In this document: positions 24,521 to 36,960 of the stretch, piece by piece
Numbering within the stretch: position 1 is the stretch's first letter
How the letters are laid out: every line of letters starts with the position of its first letter
Translations under genes and position numbers: made by a program
Notes under the pieces: model-generated
Database searches by the model: none
What the model saw: the letters and a program-made list of their open reading frames with translations, nothing else
What the model was told of the DNA's origin: nothing
Assembly (NCBI GenBank): GCA_024760905.1
Contig: CM045735.1
Coordinates: 6,406,661 to 6,470,660 of the forward strand
Length of the DNA: 64,000 nt
From: Plotosus lineatus
Lineage: Eukaryota; Chordata; Actinopteri; Siluriformes; Plotosidae
Direction: 5' to 3'

Positions 24521-25420
24521 TCCAGCAAACTTGATTCAGATAAAATCTCCTTCACCAGAGACCGATAGAGACTCTGCTTCGGCATTCATGTTCTAGATCC
24601 ATAAAGTGCCAAATATTTTCACCCCGTGAACGTTTTATCTTGCATCTAGCATTGCACTGATGAAATATCTTTCCTTTTCACTCTCGCTCAGCCTGTAAAG
24701 CAAAGCAGAGCTCCGCGTTAGTCCTATTTATTTATACAGCACAGATTACATACTGAACTCTCTGGAAGGTCTAAAATGTTTGTTTTTGCTACACAGATAT
24801 GTATATTTCTCTCATACCACCCTAATTTAACCTTGCACCACGAGGGGATGGTTTTCAGATCACTGAGAGGGTTTATATTTTAGTGCAGAAACATTTGTCT
24901 TCTATCAGAGAAGACTGTTTAAGACCGAGAGTGAAACATATAATATCAGCAGTGCATTACAAATCGAACTCTCCTAATGAGACCAAGTGTTTGTTATTGA
25001 GGAGATTACACAATGAAAGAGAGAAAACTCAAATGAAAGTAAGCAGCAGGGAAGGTACAGCGGTTCAAGATAAAATAGTCTTTTATAAGCTCTACAGGAA
25101 GACTTGTGGGGTGTGTCTACCTCATCAAATTATAGTATTTAGGAAGACCGTATTTGTTCAGTTAAACCATGACAAGGTTTGTAACCTGTGCTCAGAGAAC
25201 AGATGCTTCTCCCGGTCTTTAACTTTTGACATCACGCCTGTTATTGTGCTCCACCTCATTTCAATTATCTTGTTGTGGATGTTTATGTGGCTAGTATATG
25301 ACACACAGGGTTTTATTTTCTTATACCACACCATCTGCCATCTGGAGCCGGTGAGAGTCTTATATATGCTCATTAAGCTGCAGGCTCTGGAGTTGTTTCC
25401 ATTCTTTTGATTTTAACCCT
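24521..25420. other. Unique stretch with a 175-codon open frame
   Basis: 24883-25410 (+) is open from an ATG but has no recognised domain, composition bias or splice context; most likely chance. Confidence 0.5.
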
Positions 25421-25740
25421 GGTACATCCACCTCATAGCAAGAAGGTCGTGGGTTCAAGGTTTGGCGAGGGCGTTTGACATGGAGTTTGCACGTTCTCCA
25501 CATGCATGCATGGGTTTCCTCAGGATACTCTTACAGACACTCCCCGACTTACATTTTTAATTGATGCCGGACAACGAATGTAAGTTGAAAGTGAACGTAA
25601 GTTGTTACAGTGACGTGTGACGTATGACGCTCATACTGTACTATACATCCAAAAATACCATTACCGTATCTCATAAAACACCTCTAAATCAATTATTATA
25701 AACATAACATTGTAAAATAATATCAAATATATCAAATAAT

Positions 25741-26079
25741 CTTTCTTTCCTTTCGGCTTTTTCCTTTTCTCGGGAGTCGCCACGGTGAATCATCTGATTT
25801 GCACATTTCATTTGGCATAGGTTTTTACGTCGGATGCCCTTCCTGTCACAACCCTTTAGCAAGGGACAGAAACAAGCTGATGGCTTTGCAGCCTACTCTT
25901 TTACGAAAGTCAGCAATGGTTCTTTTACATGCCTCACACCATAGACAGTGAGAGATATGGTCCGCCTTTGATAACCCAGTAAGCTGCACTGGGGGGACAG
26001 TGACAACCTTGTGGAGACTCGAACCCCCAACCTTAGGATCAGCGATCCTGCACCGTATCCACTAGACAACCACTGCTCT
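25741..26079 (-). mobile_element. SINE family A with RTE-like tail, inside a DNA transposon
   Basis: Reverse copy. Tail reads ctttcggctttttcc then gtcgccacggtgaatcatc and ttacgtcggatgcccttcc, i.e. the LINE-like tail. Perfect 20-bp target duplication TATCAAATATATCAAATAAT at 25721-25740 and 26080-26099, absent as a duplicate from the sibling transposon at 46752. Confidence 0.9.
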
Positions 26080-26587
26080 TATCAAATATATCAAATAATA
26101 TCAACATTAATTTCAAATAAGTCACTTATTTAGAGCGAGTCACTTTACATGAAGCTTAAAACAGCCAATCAACGCTTACAATATGTGAGGCGCTCAAAAC
26201 CGAACGTAGTGCACTGTACTTGCGAAAGTAGTGTACTTGCTGTAGGGCATACGGACTTCCGGTCTTTCAAGTGAGAAAGGGCGTCATTGAACTTGTTTAG
26301 AACTCAGCCTGCACTGATGTGAATCACCAGCAGAGCGGAGAGTTCTCTTTCTTTTCTGGATTCAGGTTTTCATTAATTTTACAACTCTTTGCTTCGCTGA
26401 ATATGCATGGTAGATTGCGCCGATTCGAGCAGATAGTTATTTCATCTCTGTGTATGAGACTTGCACCCATGTTGGTAGGCTTACGCTTCTGAGCAACCAT
26501 ATTTGCTTAGGGTTACAAAAGTCCGCAAAACAGTGTAAACACAAAGATCACAGAGATGACGTCTTAACACAAGGGTAACACGCTATA

Positions 26588-26659
26588 TAACTGAGATATA
26601 TATGTGTATGTTATATATATATATGGGTGTAGGTGTGTATGCGTGTATATGTGTATGTA

Positions 26660-26716
<57 letters not shown>

Positions 26717-26720
26717 ACAT
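26588..26720. repeat. TA/TG-rich low-complexity tract
   Basis: Mixed (TA)n and (TG)n within transposon family 2 copy 1; copy 2 has almost none here. Confidence 0.9.
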
Positions 26721-27232
26721 ATGAGTTTATGTGTATGTAAAAATGTATGTACATACCAATATTTGTATGTATCAATACCAATATTTAGGAGAACCCGCCC
26801 CCGAATGCACAATGTACATCACGCCATCTAGTGGACGCCACATTTATTGACATAGCACCACCCCCAGCACTTTGTAATCATTCCTCTGTAATAACCTGAA
26901 GATAGAGGATGGTTTCACCACCCCTCGAAACAGATCTGTAGTGAAAATGAAGTTTCAATAGAAAGTCTCTGTCCTGTCCTTTTATTTTTACTTTTATATA
27001 TATATGTATAACTGAACTGGGAAGAAGGAGGGGCATGTTCAGTCTGTCGTTTGTAAACAATGGACGCAGCATCATTTACGTCATTGTGTCATTACGTCAG
27101 CATACTACGTAGGTATGTCAAAATTCAAAAATCCACTTTAAAAAAAAACAAAAACAAAAGACGTAAAACGGATGAATGTAAGTCGGGGAGTGTCTGTATG
27201 TCTTCCCAACAGTGTAAGACATGCATCATCTT

Positions 27233-27409
27233 CTTCTTCTTCTTCTTCCTTCGTTTAATAGGGGGCCGGGTCACGGGGACAGGAGCCTAAACAATGAGCT
27301 GCAGACGTCCTTCTACCCAGCCATTTCCTCCAGCCTTTTCAGGGGAGACCGAGGCGTTCCCAGACCAGTCAAGAGACATAATACAAGCTACAACTAAGTA
27401 CTACACAAT
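27233..27409 (-). repeat. LINE-like fragment with (CTT)n end
   Basis: (CTT)n followed by gggtcacggggacag, ccagccttttcaggggaga and ccgaggcgttcccagac, a block common in fish LINE untranslated regions. Inserted in family B; flanks gacatgca and gatgtgca may be its duplication. Confidence 0.6.
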
Positions 27410-27559
27410 AAGATGTGCACATTAGGCTAACGGACTGTTTCCTATTGCCCCGAGGTGTAGAACCAAGATAGAACTGTTGTGTGATGCCTTTTGATGTCCT
27501 ACAGCTGTGTCAGAACAGAAATACAAATTTATTATTTATCTGTCATCTATAGCACTCAT

Positions 27560-27882
27560 AATTATTCATTCTTTCATTCATTTACTGAACCGCTTAATCT
27601 TAATTACGGTCTCAGGGAGGCTGATGCCCATCAACTCTGATCAAGGACAGAGTACACCCTGGATAGCTCGGCAGGCCATGTTGGCAGTGCAGCCTTCTCT
27701 TGACGAAAGTCAGCAATGGTTCTTTTACATGCTTCACTCCATAGACAATGACAGATATGGCCGGACTTTGATAACCCGGTTAGCTGCACTGGGGGGACAG
27801 CAGTGACAACCCATTGTGAGTGGGAACCCCCAACCTTAGGATCAGTGATCCAGCAGCTTTACCACCAGGCCTCCACTGCGAC
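27560..27882 (-). mobile_element. SINE family A, common tail
   Basis: Reverse copy with a small internal deletion (the block after gcaggccatg is short); tRNA-like head degraded. Confidence 0.78.
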
Positions 27883-27980
27883 TCAGAATTATGCGGTGCT
27901 TTTACAATAGTTTTATGATTGCGCTACTTTAAACCCTTTAAACCCTTACTTTTTTCTTATATACCCACGTGTATCATATG

Positions 27981-27982
<2 letters not shown>

Positions 27983-28077
<95 letters not shown>

Positions 28078-28079
28078 GT
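27983..28079. repeat. (TG)n microsatellite, long
   Basis: About 48 units with a short cgcgcg step near the 3' end. Confidence 0.95.
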
Positions 28080-28149
28080 TTACATTACTTAATGTACATA
28101 TGGCAGTCGTATGTCAACCAAGTATCGTAGATATATAGTTTATATGTAT

Positions 28150-28300
28150 GGTACAGTATTTGGCAGATACCTTTATCCAGAGTGATTTACACATTATTAT
28201 ACAACCAAGCATTTGACGGTTAAGGGCTTTGCCCAACAGTGGCACATTGGGGCTACTTTGACTTGAACCCCTGTTCCCTTTAAATCCACCTAACCGTCCA
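28150..28300 (-). repeat. Repeat family D fragment
   Basis: ttggcagatacctttatcca, then gttaagggctttgcccaaca and cttgaacccctgttcc, reverse orientation relative to the tRNA-like head. Confidence 0.65.
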
Positions 28301-29319
28301 TCAGTCCCTTCTGTTTTAACCTCATTAAATTTGCAGGTTGTTTGTGAAAGTGGCTTTAAACATAGATATGAGAATTTGTCATAAAGTGACTGTGAAAGTG
28401 TTCATCGGATGTCTTTGTCTCAGCAAGCCTCAAGCCCAGTGCACGTCTGTAGCAAGAGAAAACGATCCCGAGTGAATGATAGGTTTCTATTTTAAGTGTC
28501 TTATCTCATCCTGACTTCTAAGACTTTTGAAACCTCAATTTTATTGCTGTTTTAAGGAGCCTCTCATCAGTGTCTTTTCAACTGTCTTTACTTCTCTTTC
28601 TTCCCTTCATTCTCACAACAGCCTGTTATATTATGGCTGGTAATCTGTTGTTTAAACCCTTTCTCTCCACATCTGGAGTCATTTGCAGCTGCCAGCATGG
28701 TCACCCTTAAACTAAGCTGTACACCAGCTATGGTCCCTTCTACAGTCAGTAAATTAGGACAAAGCCGAAAGTCCTTCTTCATATTTCTACTCTGTGTTGT
28801 ATCGCTAGTAAGATTTGGTACGAGGGCAACGTGGGGACTGATAGCTCAAAGAGAAATGAACTCTGCAGACATCTTCAGCTGATGGCCAGCATAATGAGCA
28901 GAGGAAATGTTTTTACAACTGGACTGGATTTATGTTTCACTGGAGGATTTCTTATATAACAAGTTACTTCCATGGAAGTTACTCATGAGCCAAGTCAGTA
29001 AACAACAGGGCAACCATGTTGTCTACAATGTACTTTCATTCCCTTTATGCCACTGTGATCATATTTTCTTCCAAAAAAAGAACCAGGAAACAAGAAATAC
29101 AAAAGAAAAAAAAACTACAACCACTGTCAGCTAAGATTGAAATCTACAGTCCAGTGGGAAAATTAAACCAAACCTGGCAAACTGATTACACCCTTTGAGC
29201 GTCATGATTTTTTCTGTCTCAGTGCTCACTGTCGGAGCAATTTCCTCTTTTTGACTGACAGGAGTAAGAACTCAGTCTGGTCGTCTCAGTGTTACCTCAT
29301 TTGCACCTTGTTTTTATTA

Positions 29320-29570
29320 GTTTGTCTGTTTGTTTGTTTGTGTGCTAAATAATCCATAACTCCAAATATTATGCATGGATTTTGCTGAGTTCTTTTCCTA
29401 AAGTTAGGTGTGGCACATGTAATAAACTATTACATTTTCAGCTGATCTGTGCATCATGTTTTAAAAAAACTTAAATCCCCCCAAAATATTGTTTAACATG
29501 TCACAAAATGTTCAGCAGATGCCCACTAGGGGGAGACATTTCATTATAATGATGGAAAGTTAAAAAAACT
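29320..29570 (+). repeat. Repeat family E
   Basis: Starts as gtttgtttgtttgtgtg, ends cactagggggagacatttca; matches 38095-38510 at both ends. Nature unknown. Confidence 0.6.
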
Positions 29571-30791
29571 GCAGCCTTTGTCAGATTTTTCAGGTGACTC
29601 AATGCACTTGTCAACATAATTCATATGTGCCTGGTGGAGATACCTTACTCTCTACGAGTCCCCTAATAATTTAAAGGCTTGTGATGCGTTTGTGATAACT
29701 CACCACAGTTGCTAAGGGAGATTATTTAAGATACTGTACTGTACCTCCCTGTCAGGTTGAAAGTCTGGCTGCTCACCGTAACCTCCTTTATTCACCAAAC
29801 ATGACCAGGCTGGTTTATTTTTTTTTTTGTATTGTGAGATTTCTCTCACATTTTCTAAAAAAAAAAAAATAATAAATAAAATAAAATTCACACAAACCAA
29901 TCCATCAGGCATTGATAATACAGCAGTATCAGAGTACTGACTGAGGTGTGCTGCTATCATTTTAATGTAGATATTTTGGCCCTTTAAAAACTGGTGCTAA
30001 AAATTGATGTCCTAAGGAGAACCATTTACTGATGTTCACTGGTAGATTTTTTTTTTTTTTTTTTGCTCAGCAGGCAGCACATGATTGGCCCATCATTTCC
30101 AGTTTTTATTTCCACCCTGGTTCAAGATTTCCAAAAATCTGTCAGCATCTGGTATAAAAATTTATCGATGATCTTGCAATTTTTTCCCCTGTGAAAGCAG
30201 GAAGAAATTATAGGTTGTAGAATTAAGAACACTGTCAGTGAATTGTTGTACCATGGTACCAAAGAATACAAAGATATAGATTGAATTGTGGTTTATAGGT
30301 GCATTTCAAAGTAATGATGTGGTATAATTATTTTGCGCAAAGCCACTGAATATTTGGGAATGAATGTTCTGTACACTTGTTCTGTATCTTCACTCTTTCT
30401 ACTAACACATTCTCCTTTCATTTTTATGAGGTGTTTTGTCGGTTGCAATTTAACATCTATGATATTAAAGGATCCTTTTTCTTCAGGCAGTCAGAAAGTA
30501 AACATTTTTAATTATTTAGGCGAAAGTTTCTGATTTGTTCCTGGAATTTGTTTGAGTGAAATGTGATCTTATTATGCTATTATCCATTATGACAAGAAAG
30601 GCATTGTGGGAAACTTTGGATTGGGTGAAATACTGCTCATGACTTGGAGTCAGATAGTGAAGGGAGGATAAATATTCTTTACAAAATAATGGTTTGTACA
30701 TATGGATAGGACAGACGGTAGGTTTTCATATCTGGATTCTGGATATGTCACTCTCCCACTCAGATTAGTAATTTCTTCACCATATACACAA

Positions 30792-30792
<1 letters not shown>

Positions 30793-30829
<37 letters not shown>
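30793..30829. repeat. (CT)n microsatellite
   Basis: Eighteen CT units. Confidence 0.95.
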
Positions 30830-30832
<3 letters not shown>

Positions 30833-31544
30833 AAACACATGCATGCACACACTGATTACAAACTATGAATCTACCCGCAATGTTTTTATACTTAATTCGA
30901 AGCATGATCTGCAATAAATGGATGAATAAACAGAGCAGGAATGATGACATTGCTATCGTAGCTTTTTATTATGATAGTATTAACTTGCTCTGTGTTCTTC
31001 ATACTTTCCTTCCCGCATGCCCTCTCTGGAGCTGCTCAAATTCCACTCAATTCAGCCCATGCAAGCAAAGCTCCAGGGGTCTAATTGAAATATTGTACTT
31101 TTTCTACTGAACAGCGATTCAGAGTCATTTTGTGCAAAGTAATAAATCCTAATCTATGTCAGATAAAAATTAGTTGCATTTATTGCGCAATGTTAGAATA
31201 AAGATGTATGTCGAGATATGATTTAATGAATTGGGATTTTACACTCTAGGTGGTTTGTACAGGATTGATTTTTCCCTGTTTTTTATTCATGTCTCCACGT
31301 CAAAGCAAATATTTTGCGGATTATATATGTATTATGTGGAAGTCGTGATAAGACCGGGTGCTTTTTTGTTCTGATTTTAGAGTAATGTGCGATTGTTTTG
31401 TGGATGTTTGCCAGAAAAGCGAATCTTCTCTCATAATCAGTCGCGTCTTGTTTGATTTTCATTCACAAGCCATTCACTTTATATTCATCCATTATTAGTG
31501 CAAATAAAATGCGAATGATGACAAAACCCACAGCTGCTGTCCAG

Positions 31545-31588
31545 GCAGCACAATGTGTGGCAGCCCGCAGCACAATGTGTGGCAGCCC
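31545..31588. repeat. Perfect 22-bp tandem duplication
   Basis: Two identical units, each beginning gcagcacaatgtgtgg and ending cagccc. Confidence 0.9.
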
Positions 31589-31947
31589 GCTGCACTGAGG
31601 ACTGTGTGTGCTCACTTTGGATGGATTAAACGCAGAGTCAAAATTTTTCCTTCTGGGATTAATACAGTATATTTAAAAATAAATAAATAAATAAAGAATA
31701 CTGTATGTGGATGCCTGCAATCTCAAAATTTGCATATGGAAGTCTTCAACTTGTTATTATTCTTCCTTGCATACGTAAAACAAATAATTTTCGAGTGAAC
31801 CGACAACTTTGACCTTCTCACGACGTGCGAACTGTTTGAAGAGAGTTTGAGATTACTCGGCATCAGAGCCTTGTTTTGCATCAGTCGCAGAACCTCCAAA
31901 TTCTTAACATTTTTTTTGCAATGAATTCAGAAAACAGTAGACCAAAG

Positions 31948-32100
31948 TAGTACAAATGGGTATCAGTAAAAATACTGGGAAGGTAACCTGTGATGGACTA
32001 GCATCCGACCCAGGAGTTAAACTGAGAGTCGCTTCACGCTACAGAGACCGGGATAAGCTTTGACTCGGATGAGCCAGTAGGTCTGAAGGTAAAAGCCCAA
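31948..32100 (+). mobile_element. SINE family C, 3' half
   Basis: Matches the body (gggtatcagtaaaaatac, ggtaacctgtgatggacta) and the tail (gcccaacagattta); head absent. Confidence 0.7.
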
Positions 32101-32403
32101 CAGATTTAACCGGAGACTTTACCTTCCATACATGTCCAAATCATGGCAGCCATTAGGAATGAGAAGTGCGTAGCATTGTGCACTCAAAATCTTTAGCACT
32201 ATTAAGTATTACATGAACTGAGACACACAGTACCAGTTTGTACCGATTTCTCACCTCGTCACTAATTTTGGGGTCTGGATCGAACTTGCCTGCACTGATG
32301 TGGATGTTGTGGGTGTTCAGGGGACTGATGTCGAATTTATATCAGCACAATTGGAGTTTTAATTTTACTTTGGTTCTATTAAAATTAATAGAATTATAAA
32401 ATC

Positions 32404-33222
32404 CAGGGATCCCTCACTTTTCGTGGTTAATGGGGATCGAGACCTCCCCACAACCATCGATTTCCACGAAGTAGGATCAACCTGCCTGACTGACGTATAC
32501 GTACATGTATATGTGTATATAATATCAATAAATACATATTCAACATTATAAATGCTTATAATAACTATTAAACATTCAAAAATAATGCATAAGATGTAAA
32601 TAAAATATAAATACACACATACAGATGCGCGCCTCACATAAAAAAGTTAGTAGTTCTGTTGGGGGGGGGTTGTTTTTTTTTGGTTTTTTTTGTTTGTTTG
32701 TTTTGGGGTTTTTCATAATTAGCCTTGTTTCGCATTATTTTCCTTAACTTTTCCCCCTATTCTTCCTTAATTTCCTTATTTTTTATTTTTCAATTAATAT
32801 TTTTGGGCAGTTTTGGTCTAGTGGTATAGGGCGCTGGATCGCTGATCCAAAGGTTGGGAGTTCGAGTCCCACTCTCCACAAGGTTGTCACTGTCCTCCCC
32901 AGTGCGGCTAACTGGGTTATCAAAGGCGGGCCATGTCTCTCACTGTCTATGGTGAGAGGCATGTAAAAGAACCATTGCTGACTTTCGTAAAGAGTAGCTG
33001 CAAAGCCGTCAGCGTGTTTCTGTCCCTTGCTAAAAGGGTTGTGACAGGAAGGGCATCCGACGTAAAAACCTCTGCCAAATCAAACGTGCGAATCAGATGA
33101 TTCACTGTGGCGACTCCCGAGTGAAAGGGAAAAAGCCGAAAGGAAGACAGACAGAATTTTTGAAAAACCTGTGATGCACTGAATCTGCAGGAACTGAAGC
33201 ACGAAGTAACGAGGGATCACTG
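32404..33222 (+). mobile_element. Non-autonomous DNA transposon, family 1 copy 2
   Basis: Ends cagggatccctcactttt and aacgagggatcactg. Same interior as copy 1, interrupted by SINE A with RTE-like tail at 32806-33154. Confidence 0.83.
32806..33154 (+). mobile_element. SINE family A with RTE-like tail, inside a DNA transposon
   Basis: Forward copy: head ggtctagtggtatagggcgc, box B gttcgagtcc, tail ggaagggcatccgacgtaaa then gactcccgag and aaaagccgaaagga. Flanked by aa(ta)tttttg on both sides. The sibling transposon at 19661 lacks the insertion. Confidence 0.88.
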
Positions 33223-34035
33223 TATCATAAAAATTTTAAATTTAAAAAACTTTAAAAGAGTCCTAACAGTAAGTCCTGGTTTGAAGTGCCTTCTGCTGAG
33301 AAGCTCAGCATTAATCCGAATCTGGAGTGGATTTCTATCCGAGGTGGGCAGAGAAAACCAGCCCCATTTGTTGTAGTTTTTCCTCCTTCTTTTCACACCT
33401 TTCTGTACCATAAACCCTCAGCTCTGGTGAAACCAGTTTAACAGGATAACGTGGAACACGTGGGCAATTAGTCCCTGTAGAATTCACCATGAAGCCAAAA
33501 GCACATTTATTTATTGCTTCTCTGACGTCACTCTTAACACCACGGAGAGGCAAATTTCCCCAGATAGCACTTTCCCACAGAGGAGTTGCTATGGTATTAA
33601 TTAAGGTTATTCTTTTTGAGTGGTATGTGTTAACTTGAATGTTGTAGTATTAATTAAATCTTTTTTTTTTTGAAGTCCGAATGTGAAAGCTGTTCCTTTT
33701 CATCTGTTGTGGTTATGAGAAGGAATTGAAGTTTATGTGCGTAACGTGACAGATTTCATTTATAGCGCAGAAATATGTTCAGGGTGGAATGCAGTATTAG
33801 AAACAGGATTTGAGTCAAGTGATGGATTGGTTTAATTTTCTGTGCTGTCCATGCTCTGAGAATTACAACTTACTGATTTCTACTTTAGTGGACAGATTTT
33901 CTAATGAAGTAACGAGGTGCGATTTAAAAAAAAAAAAAAATACTGTCAGCATTAAGGAGGCAGAAACACAAATGTATTTTTGCGACTGGCTTTGTTGCAA
34001 TTTTTGGCGTATAGGAGAATATTATTTGACATATC
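33223..34035. other. Unique non-coding stretch
   Basis: Poly-T near 33660 and poly-A near 33925; a CRE-like tgacgtcact at 33522. No gene. Confidence 0.55.
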
Positions 34036-34048
34036 GATTGAATAACAT

Positions 34049-34407
34049 GGGGCAGTGGTGGTCTAGTGGTATAAGGCGCCATATCGCTGATCCAAAGGTT
34101 GGGGGTTCGAGTCCCACTCTCCACAAGGTTGTCACTGCCCCCCCCCCCCACACACACACACACACAGTGCAGCTAACTGGGTTATCAAAGGCCGGCCATG
34201 TCTCTCACTGTTTATGGTGTGAGGCATGTAAAAGAACCATTGCTGACTTTCAACAAGAGTAGGCTGCAAAGCCGTCAGCGTGTTTTCGCCCTGCGATGGC
34301 CTGGCGAGCTGTCCAGGGTGTACTTTGCCCTCGCCCTGAGTTGGCTGGGATGGGCACCAGCCTTCCCATGACCCTAATTAGGATGAAGCGGTTACAGAAA
34401 ATGAACT
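34049..34407 (+). mobile_element. SINE family A, common tail
   Basis: Forward full-length copy with a perfect 13-bp duplication GATTGAATAACAT (34036-34048, 34408-34420). A C-run plus (CA)n expansion sits in the middle (34137-34167). Confidence 0.9.
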
Positions 34408-34483
34408 GATTGAATAACATTAACAAAACACAGTTTACTGCTGATTGTGATTATATTTACTGGCGAAGAAAAGCATGTTCATT

Positions 34484-34671
34484 CATTCATGTGTTTTCTG
34501 TAACCATTTAATCCTAATTCAGGTCACGGGTAAGCTGGCCAGTTTGCCAGGCCATCGCAGGGCTCCTCTTGTCAAAAGTCAGCAATGGTTCTTTTACATG
34601 AACCTCACCCCACAGACAGTGAGAGACATGACCGGCCTTTTATAACCCAGTTAGCTGCACTGGAGGGGAAC
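34484..34671 (-). mobile_element. SINE family A, internally deleted
   Basis: Short reverse copy lacking about 60 bp of the tail region and the tRNA-like head; flanks gcatgttcatt and gcatgtttcatt look like its target duplication. Confidence 0.75.
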
Positions 34672-34867
34672 GCATGTTTCATTTATTTATTTATTTATTT
34701 TTACAGCATCTCACTCGTGTAATAGCTGACACCCACTCCTCCGCTTACTGCCCAGGCAGAGCGCAGCAGCATTTCACTGCATTGCAGAACTAATCAATGA
34801 GGAGATCCTTTATCCCCGCTGAAAAATAGTGTATCTCCTACTCACACATACACTTTATATACAGTAC

Positions 34868-35211
34868 ATTCATTCATTTTCTGAGCATCTTACTCTAATT
34901 CGGGTCGCTGGAAGGCTGACGCCCATGTCAGCTGACTGGGTGAGGGCAGAGTACACTCTGGACAGTACGCCAAACCATCGCAGGGCAGAAACACCCTGAT
35001 GGCAATGCAGATGACTCGTTTCTTAAGTAAGCAATGATTCTTTTACATGAACTTTCACCACAGACAGTGAGACACATGGCTAGACTTTGATAACACAGTT
35101 AGCTGCACTGTGTGGACAGCAATGACAACAAGGTGATAGTGGGGCTTGAACTCTCGACCTTGGGTCAGTAAGCCAGCACCCTCCTACAGGGCCATCACTG
35201 CCCCATCATGT
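34868..35211 (-). mobile_element. SINE family A, common tail
   Basis: Reverse copy, tail to head; flanks tatac(a/t)gtac at 34858-34867 and 35212-35221. Confidence 0.82.
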
Positions 35212-35289
35212 TATACTGTACTGTATACATTTTTATTCTATTTTAAAATATATTTTTTTTATATTTATTCAGTCTTTTTTGTCTGTTTC

Positions 35290-35885
35290 GTCATTCATAC
35301 ATTTGTTCACTTATAATCAGGGGTGTCAAACTCGTTCCACAAAGGTCTGTGTGTCTGCAGGTTTTTGTTTCAACCAAGCAGCAGCACACCGCACTTGGCT
35401 CATTTAATTAATTGATGCGAGTCTTCAGGCAGGTGATTGGTCAGTGTCTATATAGAGCACACAGATTGACCAATCAACTGCCTGAAGGCTCAAATCAGGT
35501 TATTAAATGAGCGGAGTCAGGTGTGCCGCTGCTTGGTTGAAACAAAAACCTGCAGCCACTTAGCCCTTTGTGGCTCAAGTTTGACACCCCTGATTTATAT
35601 GCTGAACTGTTTAATCCAATCAGGGTCATGGGGAGGCTGCTGATTATCTCGGTTGACACTGAGCGTTCGCCAGACCATTGCAGGGCAACACCCACACAAC
35701 TGATTACATTTGTAGTAACACTGAGGTGTAATGTGGAGCAGCTAATTAGCCTATTGTGGATGTCTTTGGACTGTGGGAGAAAACCTGTGTGCCTGGAGGA
35801 AACTCCACACAGAAATGTCTGAGCCTGGGACTCGAACCAAGTACCTTATTACTGTGAGGCAGACATGCTAACCATTATACCACAT
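35290..35885 (-). mobile_element. SINE family B split by a fold-back hAT
   Basis: Reverse copy: tail start tcattcatacatttgt on the left, then from 35600 gctgaactgtttaatccaat through gtctttggactgtgggagaa to head ccattatacca. Confidence 0.78.
35318..35592. mobile_element. Fold-back hAT-like element
   Basis: 275 bp, almost one palindrome: CAGGGGTGTCAAACTC at left, its complement form (gtttgacacccctg) at right, and matching inner arms (aggtttttgtttcaaccaag against cttggttgaaacaaaaacct). The 8-bp flanks do not match well. Confidence 0.8.
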
Positions 35886-35931
35886 CTACTTTTGTACCCA
35901 TTTTTTTAAGAATCGAAGACTGGTTTCAATA

Positions 35932-35992
35932 TGAGCTGTGGGATATTTGAATTTCCCTGTGGGGATGATTAACGTATCTTTCTATCTTTCAT
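35932..35992 (+). repeat. LINE 3'-end fragment
   Basis: aatttccctgtggggatgat then aacgtatctttctatctttc, the 3' end style of fish Rex-like LINEs. Confidence 0.55.
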
Positions 35993-36960
35993 TGCCATGG
36001 TGTCCCAAAAGAAAGTGTGCAGATGTTCATTTGCTTTTCCGATCACAACCAGCTGTGCCTTTCCCATGAGTAGATTATACCAGCCTGAGTATCACCATAT
36101 TAATTTCTCTGTTCTTGGTAGATTGGGCAGGACATATTAAAATTAAATTTTTTGTATATCACGCAGAACTGGTCACACCTATCAAAGGTGTTTTAAGATA
36201 GCGTCCTTCTGCTATTTAGCAAATCTGACCCGTAAATTCCTGATGTTATGATGAAGACTTTTCAGGTGCACCAGGATTTCATATCAAAAGATGGTTTTGT
36301 GAGTGTACAGTTTATGAACTCGTGACCTTCAGTTCAGAGACCCTCTTCGCTCGTTTCCTTGTAAATCAATCTCGTACGTTAGAATAAGGAACTAGTGACA
36401 GCAAAAATCATCCAATACCTGCAGCATTTTCCCAGTGCATGTTGGGATTTCATTTCTGAAATGACACAATGGCTTCTGATTAATGTCTAAAAGGCAGGGT
36501 TATTGCATACGGTTGTTTATCTAGATGGAAAGAAGCCTCATGTTTTTACTTACTAATGGCCTGTGGTCCATTTGGCAAAAGATTTCTCATAATATAAAAT
36601 GAAAACATTCCATAAGCAGAAGGATGGGAGCCTTTATTGGTAAGGACAATGGATTTGGTTAAAACGCAGGACTGTTTTTTGAAGCATACGAGTAAATTCT
36701 GAACATAACTTTGCAGGAGTGTAAATATACTGAAAGTCACGTGCATTGTGACGTCCTGTTCCTTTTATATTATACCACTTAGCAGAGGCTGATAATCCTT
36801 AGAATCCTGAATGTTCTTCTGAGGCTGATGGTTTGCGTTAGATTGAGTGTTAGCCTTTTATCTATATGTCGGCACCATGGCATATCTTGAATACGACTGA
36901 TCGTGTTAATTAGTGAAGTATTGACATCACTCTGTCTTCCTGTTTCAGGTGATGTCACAT
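35993..36960. other. Unique non-coding stretch
   Basis: Nothing recognised. Confidence 0.6.

Larger units (their letters stand above)
25534..27196 (+). mobile_element. TA-flanked DNA transposon, family 2 copy 1
   Basis: Terminal inverted repeats CAGACACTCCCCGACTTAC and GTAAGTCGGGGAGTGTCTG, flanked by TA on both sides (25532-25533, 27197-27198), as for Tc1/mariner-type elements. No transposase remnant seen; carries SINE A (25741-26079) and an expanded TA/TG tract. Confidence 0.85.
25421..27465 (+). mobile_element. SINE family B split by a DNA transposon and a LINE-like fragment
   Basis: Head part 25421-25533 (cacctcatagcaagaaggtc, ggagtttgcacgttctcc). A short piece 27197-27232 (cttcccaacagtgtaagaca). 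A last piece from 27410 (gatgtgcacattaggctaac). Confidence 0.75.
28301..31944. other. Mostly unique non-coding stretch
   Basis: Contains repeat family E (29320-29570), a (CT)n, a 22-bp duplication and poly-T near 30046; no exon recognised. Confidence 0.58.

Noticed and set aside
24883..25410. 175-codon open frame as a host gene
   Set aside because: No domain, no collagen pattern, no splice context; one frame this long is expected by chance in 64 kb of AT-rich DNA.
33810..34262. 150-codon plus-strand frame
   Set aside because: Runs through poly-A and into a SINE A copy; chance frame.
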